DNA of 64,000 nt, from assembly GCA_031213475.1 (NCBI GenBank), contig JARUPZ010000015.1, forward strand, positions 10,506,528 to 10,570,527, in the 5' to 3' direction. Shown here one piece after another: positions 54,455 through 64,000 of this stretch (the stretch's first letter is position 1; each line of letters begins with the position of its first letter). The notes under the pieces were generated by a model. That model was not told the origin of the DNA and ran no database searches. It saw nothing but the letters and a program-made list of their open reading frames with translations. The position numbers and the translations under genes are program-made. This DNA comes from Nereocystis luetkeana (taxonomy: Eukaryota; Sar; Phaeophyceae; Laminariales; Laminariaceae).

Positions 54455-54566
54455 ATTACGGGGGGCCATAGTTAACAGGACCAAATATTGTTAGTAAAAA
54501 TTGGTAAACATATAGGTTTTTATGTATACCATTGGTCCTGTTAACTGTGCCCCCCCGTAATAGTTT
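54455..54566. repeat. MITE-like palindrome A
   Basis: Arms CTATTACGGGGGGCCATAG and CTGTGCCCCCCCGTAATAG. Confidence 0.85.
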
Positions 54567-57060
54567 TTTCTATTAAGCTTCTCGGGTCTTACTTTCTTGA
54601 GGTGGTGTTCTCTTCTTTCTTCTGGGTATTTATGCGATTCTCCCCTCTTTCCTTCCCCGCTTCTTATTCCCTTACCTGTCCGTTTTCCCCCCTTGCTCGG
54701 TTTTGTGACGTGCTCGTTCGTGACCGCGGAAGTTTGTCATCTTATCTCATGCGCTGATTCACGACTGATCTTGTTTTAAGCCCCATGATGCTTTGTTGTT
54801 GTCTCTCTTTGTTTCGTATGCACGACAGTATTAATATTAAAATAGTATAGTAGTAGATTGTGACTGCGTCATCTTGTATTTTGAAAAGGTGCATTCGTTA
54901 TATGTATTCGAAGGTCATCGTAAGGAAAATACCGCACTGTACGTACGGACCCAGCGTGCGCTGGATGCATCTGCTTTATCTAACTCATTTTGATCAAATG
55001 TTTTTGTGAAAAAAAAATCTTGCCGCGGACTGGTGACAACAAAGCTAATTTCGCTTTTCCCACGGCCATACTTCTCCAACGACCCGTTCTACGATAGAGG
55101 TAGCACATTTACGCTATTTTGTTTCTGAAAGACGGGGTTCCTTGACGCCAAATCGTCGGAATGCCAATCTTGATGTCGAAAAAAACGTTTTGTAGACTCG
55201 GGCCATGGAAATATTCGCCGCGATGCAATTTGATTTTTTCTGAAGTCAGTTTTCGGGCGAGGTATGGAGCTCCTTAAGGGAGGAGTCTCAGAAAAATTGG
55301 GGTGAACCTCTATCGTAGACGCGTTCCAACACTATTTCGTTCGAAGCAATGTGTCCTTCAAGGTGTGGGCGCAGTTAACACTACTCAATGCTGTAAGTAC
55401 TGAAGGGCGTAACCCCGCTTGGGTTCACGATTGGCCTCGAAAATGGACAAACATATCAAGCTGACGAGTACAGCTTCAGGACTCTCTTCAAGAAGCCCGT
55501 AAGCCTTGACCCTTTTAGAACCGCAGTCCCGTTTTGGGGACGAAATACTTATAAATTGACTGGATTGTCCCCACAACGGAACTGCGGTTCTAAAATGGGG
55601 ATGGATGATCAACAATGCCTGTAGGGGATTTTCCCTAAGCGCAAGGGCAGATGTCTGCACGACACACGCGTAGCACGATGGTACGATGGTATGATGTCGT
55701 AGTTGCCACTGTTGGACGCTCCTCCTTTAAATCATGCCTACGGAGAAGATTGATGGAACCGCACCTGGTAAGTTGCTTTGTTTTGGTCGCTCACGCCGAA
55801 AGGGTCCCTTCATGACCTCCGAAATTACCCCGAAAAACCCCCTGACCTGCCTTGATAGAGTCCACCGAATGGGCACCAAAATTGTCCCGAAAGGGTCTCG
55901 ACTCTCGAAAGGGTCCCGATAGGACTTCGAAAGGGTTCCGATAGGACTCCGAAGTTGCCCCGAAAGGACCCCGAAATGACACTGAAAGGGTCAAGCTCAT
56001 CACACATCCAACTGTTGTGTGCCCTGGGTTTATATTTAGCTCGCGGTTGTACCGGTAGCAGCGATACCACTGGCTGTACACCTGGTGGCGTCGCACACCT
56101 AACAACAGACAGCACCGCAACTACTACTGTAGATCATGATCTAACTTATCTAGCTCCTCGACTGCCGTCGCGAGAGATTGCGCATACTGTCTGTGTGCCA
56201 CACACTGTACATAAGGGCGTTAGGCTTCGTGTGCCGCTACACAGCAGTAACAACAGTAACAGTGGTCCCTCAACGGACAGTGCCGGTATAAGCCAGTTAG
56301 CAATACCGGCACCCTACCGGCAACCGGCCCTAGTCCTATACTGCACTTCCCAGCAAACTACTACGGTACAGCTGCGAGGTCAAATTACAAGCGCTTTAGT
56401 CACCAGGAGGATCGGAAGGCAGCCTCACAGCTTGAACGGGTTGGTATCTTGAAAATAAGTGTTCGTATGATATATCGTGTGCCTCGTAGCTGATTGTAGC
56501 AACTTCAATGTTATGAGCCGTTGGATTCTACTGCAGTTGCCCTTTTATAGGTGGATGTTACGAGTTGGATAGTACGCGCTTCGTACTGTCAGATGTCAAA
56601 TTGGCTGTTGATGTGTCGATTTACTCGCAGCATGAATTCTTGACACTTTGGTCGTGTGTCTCGCAGGTGGAAACTGCTGTTAGTAAACTGACCCCTCTGA
56701 CCATCTACGAACAATGTTGTGAACATATTTACGTTATTTGTTTGCGTTGTAAAACCTATCGCATCACGCTATCGTACGTATAATACGGGGGCAAATCAAA
56801 CGGGGGCCGGGTTTTGTCACGAATACCATTTGAGGTTTTCGGATTATTGAAAGCGCGCAGACGGGTTACATACTGCGAGCCATACTGCAAACATAATTTC
56901 AGGCGCATGCTACGGCAACTATTAGTATAGTGCCCCAACGATACTGTGCTGGGGTACTACACGAAGTTATCAGTTGATTAGCGCGCGGGCCAGAACTACA
57001 GTATTACCACTCTGTATTGAAATATAAAGATCGTTCCGCTCGAATATTGACATTGAAACG
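54567..57060. other. Intergenic, decayed repeats
   Basis: It contains a degenerate CGAAAGGGTCCCGATAGGAC repeat at about 55795-55990 and a hairpin B copy. Open frames here are repeat-derived. No gene supported. Confidence 0.35.
55508..55599. repeat. Hairpin element B
   Basis: Arms AGAACCGCAGTCCCGTTTTG and CACAACGGAACTGCGGTTCT. Confidence 0.8.
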
Positions 57061-59000
57061 GTCTTTATACGGTGGGACAGGATGTCACTGCCCAAGAAGT
57101 GCTACCTTGCAAGCCTGCAACTGCTATCGGTGCCCCCTACCTCGGCCCACGTCATGATCCCAATGATCCCAATCTCGATCTAGTAACGACCACCAAGAGG
57201 CGGGGTTCCCCCCCCAACGGAAAGACCTTCTCGTCGTATCAGGACAAGAAGTACGTGCGTAGTGGCTTCATATATTTACGACCAGTGGTGCAACAACAGC
57301 TGGGGTGCTGCGCTGCCCGTGTACTAATATACATGCGGTGCCTCGGACGGCGCGAGAGACCTGACAAAATCACGTACGTTCGGACAATAGGAAGAGGGCC
57401 GACTTCGCAAACACTCGGTGCATGTACGTAGACAGCGCAGATTGTGCAAGAGGAGTCCCGTACGGTTCGCGAATGTCGGCGAGCGTAAGTCTATACCAAC
57501 ACGTAAGTTGCACGCCCAACAAGGCTCTAGAGCTGTGATGCCAGGTGCACGTGCCCATGTGACGCTATTGGACTGCAAGCTCCAGAAGAGGCGGAAATAA
57601 CAGCGTACACTCCTTCAACCATTTAGATGAAATTTCTAATGATTTGTGCCGCACGACAAAACCACACGCTGCTCCAGGTAGAGGTCCGGTACCTGCTGCA
57701 TCATCACGGTGTCTATCATCCAGTACAGTACCGTACAAGCCCGTCAAATGAGGATTCGTACTTACGAACCATCCGTGTTTTTATTCATTACATAGGAGCA
57801 ATATCCTAGAATGGAGTGCAATGTAGTTGATGGTAGTACAGGATTAAGAAGCGGGACTCCTCCCGCGGTAGCGTGATGCATTTTTTCGCTCGCTAATTTC
57901 TGAACCCTGGTCGATCTTCTCAACCGGACAACTACCAGTGAGTATGAAACGCTTACGGGTATATTAGTATTAGGACTATAGTAATATAGCCCACACAGTA
58001 CAAATCTTGGTCGGGGTTGGGCGAACAAAAATCTTCTCACTCCTCGCGGAGTGAAAACATGATGAGCCACCACGCCTACCGCTGTGACATTGGTCATATT
58101 TGCGATCTACCCGGCATGTCTTTTTTATATATGCACATGATACCAGCTTCAACTGGATGTATGTGGTGGGTGTATATACCGCATCGCGGGCTTGTAGTCC
58201 CTGAGAAGGCGGGTGAAAATGCCACCGTACCCCGAACCACATGGTAGACACTATTGAGCAGCACAATGGCATGCTGAAACGGTGCAGCCGTGTCGACCGC
58301 TGTACCGCCGCGTTCTTGGTTTTTCTATTGATCTCTCTGACAATGGCCATTTCGCGATATCGAACTGTAAAGTATACTCTCGCCACTTACAGGCTTGTGA
58401 ATTTGCCACCTAAACTACCGCAGTACGTGCCGTACCAAAAATACGTATCTCAACCTTCAGGCTTCACCCAATGAATCAAACGATTTTGTGGCATCCCTAC
58501 GCAGACACATCCTACAGTCTGCCCACAGAGCCAGATTGGCAGCTTGGCCAAAACTCGACACACCAAGTCGTCTCCTTATAGCCGGCACAAACACCGCGGT
58601 TCGGCAGTGTATCCGTTGTTGGTGTGCACCCGTTGAAGGTTTAGCCAAGAGAACCGTGTCATGGATTCCATTGTTTTGATACTCTACGAATACACGGCGT
58701 ACAAACAGTATCCTCACAGAGCCAGGGTAGAGTAGCTAACAATCGGCGAGCCAGATCATTCGCTGCCTAAATATCGGCAGTACAGCATCACCGCAGATGC
58801 ACGGGTAGGTAGGTTTCTGGCATGCGCCCGTCGCAGGCTCTAGAGCAAGAAGCTGGCGCCTTGAAATGTGTAGCAGCCAGTCTACATGATCCATCGTCAT
58901 CACGTACATCTTCCCGCAATAACACCGCTTGCACCCAACCAGTCGATCGAAGGCTTGTCCTCGGCGGTGCGAGGGGAGGGCGGGGGGGGGGGGATCCAAT
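57061..59000. other. Intergenic downstream of the second lipoxygenase
   Basis: An open frame at 58241-58474 (+) would encode 77 residues with one hydrophobic segment (FLVFLLISLTMAI). There is no homology or splice evidence, so it is not called as a gene. The remainder shows no recognisable content. Confidence 0.3.
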
Positions 59001-59115
59001 CTATATGTTGATGGATTGAGGGATGTTGTCGGGGAGAAGCGTGGTGTAGGCGAAGTTGGCAGCGTCTTTCTTGTCCTTGCCCCTGTGCCGCCAGGCGGCC
59101 ACCACGTAGGCGTTT
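59001..59115 (-). CDS. LOX: Second lipoxygenase, last exon
   Basis: Acceptor CTGTGCAG (- strand), stop TAG at 59003..59001. It encodes NAYVVAAWRHRGKDKKDAAN and ends LLPDNIPQSINI, with three differences from exon 18 of the first gene. Confidence 0.93.
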
Positions 59116-61911
59116 CTGCACAGGGTCACGAAAAAAAAGAACGCTTGGTAAGTGGGAGTCCAACGCGGTGTGAGAGGGGCATGTAGGTGTGCGCACTCTC
59201 AAGCTGTGGTTCCGATGATGTTGCGAGAGGGGGTTTTCTCGCTTTCTGCACGTGCGAATCCGGATTTGAAACAAAAGCCGCGTGTCGACCGGTTAACGCC
59301 TTTGCCACGCGCACGTTTTTGCGGACATAAATACTTGGAATTACAGTAGGGTGGGAACCGACCTGTCGCCGTGAAATATCCCTTGACGCATTGATCGGCC
59401 CTTTCTATAGGCGTGGGCGCGTTTGAAAAGGTGCTTGATAGTAGCGTACGATACAGAGTACACTGTAATATCAATCCGCTCTAAAACTATTCACGGGCTC
59501 GATGACGGTGAGAGCTTACGTCAGCCGGAAGCCCGACATTTGGCTTCCTTTACTTTTGTATCGCACGGTATGCTAGTACATACAGGACACCCCACTATTC
59601 TATTACCACAAATATTTCAAATTCTAGGAAAACGAACACCAAGAAGGCCAGGGAAATAGTCCACACGGCGAACAGATCCTCGATTATCATTTCATGATCA
59701 AGATCTTAGAGCGCAGATTCTTTGGTGACCTATCTTTACGATCCAGCTCGTGCTGCCGGGTGGGCGTCGGAAGACCTGCATGGTCTAAGACATATTTCCT
59801 GGGTTAGATCTGAAATTTACAGATCCTGGCCAACAATCCATATATATCGGCAAGTTGTGATCTAGATGACTTAGAGAATGATCTGTCCGATGGTTGTAAT
59901 ATTTTCAAGGGCGTACAACAATGTGTAGGCGTCACACTAGAGTCAGTGCTCTCGTAGAACGCGTCCATTCTAACAAACACATCAGGCCCAGACAACATAT
60001 ATATCTGGTTAATAAATATTAGGTGTCGTGTACTCTTGCGCGTTCGTGTCTACAAAACGTTTGCCAATTGACGAACTAGATGCCAAGCGCACTTCATCTA
60101 ACCGCAGTTTAGTAATGTTTTGGTCCAATGAGAACTCACCCGCCGACCGTGTCGGTCTCGATCGCACCGGTACCCTGCTACTACCGCAGGGGCTATTATC
60201 TACAGTAGATGCTCTACATGTTCTAGGTCGTGATATACAGTAGGAAATGGTCTGTTCGATGTCCATGTTTGAGTAGTTACTCACTAGTTAGCCATGTCGG
60301 CCTCGGTCGCCTCGGTACCGTACTTCTAGGACTCAGATTATAGAGATTACCTAGGTCGTGACCTAGGCCATAAAACTGCCCAATGCCAATGCTCCACTTA
60401 GAATCACTCCTAGACCATGTTGCTCTATCGTAGATCGCCTCGATGCCCTGCCACTATTATTGGGAGAGGCATGGTTTAGATTATCTCTCGGTCGTGGTGA
60501 GGCAGGTCACGAGTTGCCCGATTTACATTGTTCAGTAACACTCGTTCGTCAAACGTGTGAGCCTCGGTTCCCGCGACCTCCTGCTACCAGGAGCTATTAG
60601 AAGACGCTTTAGGGCATGATCTAGGTCGTAAAATAGATCATGATCTGTCCGATGTTGAGGTTGGTTTCAAATCAATGTAAACTCACTCGTCGACAATGTC
60701 GGTCTCGATCGCCTCAAGAGCCTTCTGGAACTTTGCGAGCGGCTGCTGCACGCGCTTGTCGCTGAACTGGTCCGCCTCGTAATCGCCCAGCCTTTGGTCG
60801 CACGCGGGACGTCACATAGAGAGTAGACAGTAACGAAGGAGTGAGACGAACGAGCGCAGCCTTTCCATGCTTGGTTGGCTTCTTTTGGGAGAGCCGACGA
60901 CGGCATCGGTTTCGGTACCACATTCGTTTTAACTGCCACCAGGCTGCCAGCCCGTCCTATCACGCGATCAGCGCCACCGTCGCACCACAAGAAAAACAGT
61001 ATCGTATGTATCACCCTACACAATATTTACGCTCGTGAGTGGTTTTGCGACATAGGTCTTCTACACTGTATTCAACGAGGGACCGATACAGCGGGTTCGT
61101 AATGCGGCGGTCCTCTAACGCAATGCGCAGCTAATACTGCAATGAGGAATACACCGTCAGCATCGGTGGGGGGTGTGCTCATGTCACGCATGACCGTAGT
61201 CGTATACCCATAAACACGCGAACCCCTACAATGCCGGGTTGGAGCACGTCGGATATTCACGAATCAAGCAGACATTGCTCACAGCAAGCAGAGAACGAAG
61301 GGCAAGGGGGGGGGACGAGGAGGGTTACTCTTTTTTTAATTATTTTTCTAACTTGACTATGGACCACGCATCCCTTCAGAGACGGAGAATAGTTAATTTC
61401 TAAATGGAGACGTCTCCAACATTTTCGCGTTCAGGGCGTTCGTTGAGTATATTATGTAACTTGTTTTGCTCATCTGATCCCCTTCCTATCCCGTCGCCTG
61501 TAGCCCCCATCTATCTCCCAGATAGCGATCGTTTCCTAGCTGCTACTCACTTCTTGCTTGTCCTTGACCGTCCGTCCGTTGCTCACGTACCCCTTTCAAA
61601 ACGGAGCACCGTTCCTACTCCTAATAGAGACAAATCCAATCTTTAGGCGCTCATTGTGTGTTTTCTATTTTTTAGGTGAAAACAAGTTTTGTTTCTCTCA
61701 TCTTCTTCCTGTGTGCGGGGGGGGGGTAGCACTTGGGGGCGTTCAGTTGTTCGTATCACGTACTCGTGGTATTACGCGATGAGGCAAGGTGGCTTCCACA
61801 TTCGCACCTGGTGTGGTAGATCGTTCCGAGAAGAGTGCCGAGAATGGCCTGGGTCGTCGCGATCTCGATGGGGGGCAGGTACGCCAGGTAGTCTTTAAAC
61901 GTCCTCTCCTT
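59001..61911 (-). CDS. LOX: Second lipoxygenase, C-terminal part only
   Basis: Three exons on the - strand, 61911..61808, 60791..60687 and 59115..59001, correspond to exons 16-18 of the + strand gene. Lengths (104, 105, 115 nt), phases and splice borders are identical. Translated, 81 of 107 comparable residues are identical, rising to 34 of 37 in the last exon. The reading frame is intact and ends ...PQSINI, so the terminal iron-ligand Ile is kept. The exon with the HAAVN ligands should lie above 61911, but none is visible up to 64000. Either it lies past the window edge after an intron of over 2 kb, or the gene is 5'-truncated. The same oxylipin-forming activity is expected if complete. Confidence 0.85.
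60687..60791 (-). CDS. LOX: Second lipoxygenase, penultimate exon
   Basis: Acceptor GCGACCAAAG, donor GACGA|GTGAGT on the - strand. It encodes LGDYEADQFSDKRVQQPLAK and a Glu-rich helix, matching exon 17. Confidence 0.92.
61299..61311. repeat. G run in an intron of the second lipoxygenase
   Basis: A GGGGGGGGG tract next to a fragment related to repeat E (61170-61280, - orientation: TGCCGGGTTGGAGC, GCAGACATTGCT). Confidence 0.5.
61808..61911 (-). CDS. LOX: Second lipoxygenase, antepenultimate exon
   Basis: Acceptor GATCGCAG, donor ACCAG|GTGCGA on the - strand. It encodes KERTFKDYLAYLPPIEIATT and a hydrophobic helix, matching exon 16 (23 of 35 residues identical). Confidence 0.9.
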
Positions 61912-64000
61912 CTGCGATCGGAGAACGTTGGGCAACATGACCGTGTCACGTCTAGGCGTTCGGACAGGGAGCCCTGCGCGCTACTGTTCATCAGGGGCTT
62001 GCACAGACCAACAGTACTCAGCACTGGCATATAGTCGGTCCCGATCGCCAGGAGATCATGAAAGAACACCCCCCCCCTTCGCCCGAAAATAACTGGCACG
62101 TGGAGGCGATAGTCGATGCGATATTCAGAGTGGTAGACAGGGACCCGGGCTATCATAACGGTAGCATGTCGTGGGCCAAAAACATTATCATTGGCCAATA
62201 AAAAGGCCCTTAACAGAGGAATAACTCAAGAAGGCTTGGTTTATCACTGGAACACATGTCGTGATGTACACTCAGCTTTTGGTCTGGGTAGAGAGCGCGG
62301 TGCAGTGAGGAGCTTCGTGAAGCGTTCAAAATATTTCTGCAGTGGGCGCACCGTTGTCGTCCCATGCACCGCAAGATATGCTTTTACGGAAGTATGATAT
62401 AATGAGATCTGCTACCGCTGGGGTTGCCCCTTTTAGCTCAAACCTTCCACACCTCTGACAGATCATGCAGCAGGTTCTCAGCTGCCGTTGTGAGAGCTTT
62501 CACACCACCTGTAGAACACGTATCCAACCCAGGGAGCATGCTCTACATCATGCGGGTTGTGCGGGTTCTGCCCGGCGACATGAGCCAAACCATAAAAAAA
62601 TAGCAATGTTTCCCCCTTGAAATGTTTGTATCATAATGCATGCATGAAGTGTTACTGTAAGTAACAATCGATGATCTGTGCGAGAGGTGAAACATTTCCC
62701 TCCCCACGACAGTGCTCCCGTCCTCAACTGAGCGGTTGCGCAAGGTCCTTCGACTCGACGCGTATGACAAAACAAATCCTCGTTAGATACCCAGCCCATG
62801 GAGTGGTATGCCGCCCTCGATCCGCTTTCCAGGGTACGATTGTATATACTGTAGGCTTTCTTCTTCTTTGTTATTTTCGCCCTTCTTTTCTCTCTCCCTC
62901 ACAATGAAGTAGCTCAGGTCCGGGTCCGCACAGCAGGCTCTCGTTCCTTTCCCAACTATGGTTGATTCATTTCTTTTATATCGCGACTGTGGTTCAGCCC
63001 TTGGTTTCCTCCCCGACTCGTGTCTTAGTGCACAAGCCTGACCCTGAGTCTGACTTTTCCAATAGTTTCGCCCCCCCAACGGGAGCGCAGTCCTTACGTC
63101 GTTAAGGCCTAAAGGGATTGACTCATGCTGGTGCATTTTTATCATGACGCGCGTTGCGATAGATAGGCGTACAGTTTTTAATTTTGACCAACACATTTCT
63201 GACTGACCGGGTTCCTTCAACGCTATATCGCTGAAACGTCACCATTATTAGTTGCTTTACAACATTACTCGTGATACACCTACTACTAATACTAGTAATA
63301 GCCTCTGGGATTGCTCGTCGGGGTGCAGTTTTATTACCGTAGCTTTTTAACGAACTCTAGGTGTTGGGTGGGTTTATAGATCTCGTATCACATATATATT
63401 CAAGCGAAAAAAAAGGTGCAATCATACCGTCGCACGCATCTCGAGAGTCGTTTGTAAGGTGCGGCATGTTTGGAGAGGTGCATGTTGGTTAGCCTGATCA
63501 TGGCGAGTCGGGTCTGACCCCATGGCATCCCATGGGCATTCATGGCGCTGCCGTCATGTCACCACGCCCATCGAATCTCGTAGGCGTTCATGGGCTTGAA
63601 CGAGCTGTCATAGTCCTGCATGGCAATGCCATGGGCTTTCATGTCATTGCTCTTTGTATGCATGGCACAGACGGCCATGGAACCTCCTACGCTTTTGTAC
63701 GAGACTTGCAATAGACAGGTCGTAGGGCGGTGTCGTTGGACGTCTTAAGGCGCTGCACCATGGGATTACCACTGCCGTGAATGTCGAGTTAGTAGTAAGA
63801 TGGCCAAGGCTTCTGCAAGCCGTGTGCAGCACTCCCATCCCATCGACTCTGTCTCCATCCTATGGTAAAGTTTGGTCACTCATGTCGGCCTCCCTACCTG
63901 TACTTTTTACCCTCCATTATACTGAGTCAAGCGCTTACTCAGGGCCCGGAGCATGGAGCGTACAGAGGATGGGAGATCCCACAAGGTATGCGACGGTGGG
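61912..64000. other. No gene recognised
   Basis: I searched the - strand for the HAAVN exon of the second lipoxygenase and did not find it. A half hairpin B lies near 63063-63118. The stretch 63500-63690 is rich in TTCATGGC and CATGG words. Everything else is unassigned. Confidence 0.4.

Noticed and set aside
58241..58474. Small membrane protein frame (77 codons)
   Set aside because: One hydrophobic segment in a short frame is expected by chance. There are no splice or homology signals.
61743..62198. Long - strand frame upstream of the second lipoxygenase exon
   Set aside because: It reads a different frame through the 61911..61808 exon, and its upstream part shows no lipoxygenase motif or splice signal.

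Overview
This is a stretch of eukaryotic nuclear DNA: intron-rich and crowded with repeats. I infer a multicellular brown alga or a close stramenopile relative. The reasons are short GC-rich exons in very long introns, canonical GT-AG splicing, long G and C homopolymers, interstitial CCCTAA/TTAGGG telomere-type words, tRNA-derived SINEs and a lipoxygenase gene. No sequence search was run, so the taxonomic call is an inference.

The main gene is one complete lipoxygenase (LOX) on the + strand, 18897..51174. I rebuilt it exon by exon. It has eighteen exons, every junction has AG/GT borders and matching phase, and the coding sequence is 2025 nt (674 codons plus stop). The five expected iron ligands are present: His356, His361, His538, Asn542 and the C-terminal Ile674. 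About 94% of the 32 kb gene is intron. A second lipoxygenase lies tail-to-tail on the - strand. Its last three exons are at 61911..59001, with the same lengths (104, 105, 115 nt) and phases as the last three exons of the first gene. Its upstream exons are not in the window.

Region by region: 1-4.9 kb is repeats only. At 5.0-5.4 kb there is one probable exon of an Asn/Gly-rich protein (- strand). From 5.4 to 18.9 kb there are mobile-element debris, microsatellites, SINEs and one unrecognised 118-codon open frame (- strand, 15.2-15.5 kb). The lipoxygenase runs from 18.9 to 51.2 kb. From 51.2 to 59.0 kb is a repeat-rich interval between the convergent genes. From 59.0 to 61.9 kb lies the 3' end of the second lipoxygenase, and beyond that I recognise no gene.

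Repeats are the other theme. About 19 copies of a ~110 bp palindromic MITE-like element and about 14 copies of a ~95 bp hairpin element are spread over the window. There are also an ~830 bp terminal-inverted-repeat element, several tRNA-derived SINEs and many tandem arrays. Most unusual are two very short palindromic words, TACCAGGTA/TACCTGGTA and TATTAATA. Both are far more common than chance and look like micro-insertions at TA. A 13-copy minisatellite also begins exactly at a lipoxygenase 5' splice site and repeats it, and several exon ends recur as broken copies in the neighbouring introns.
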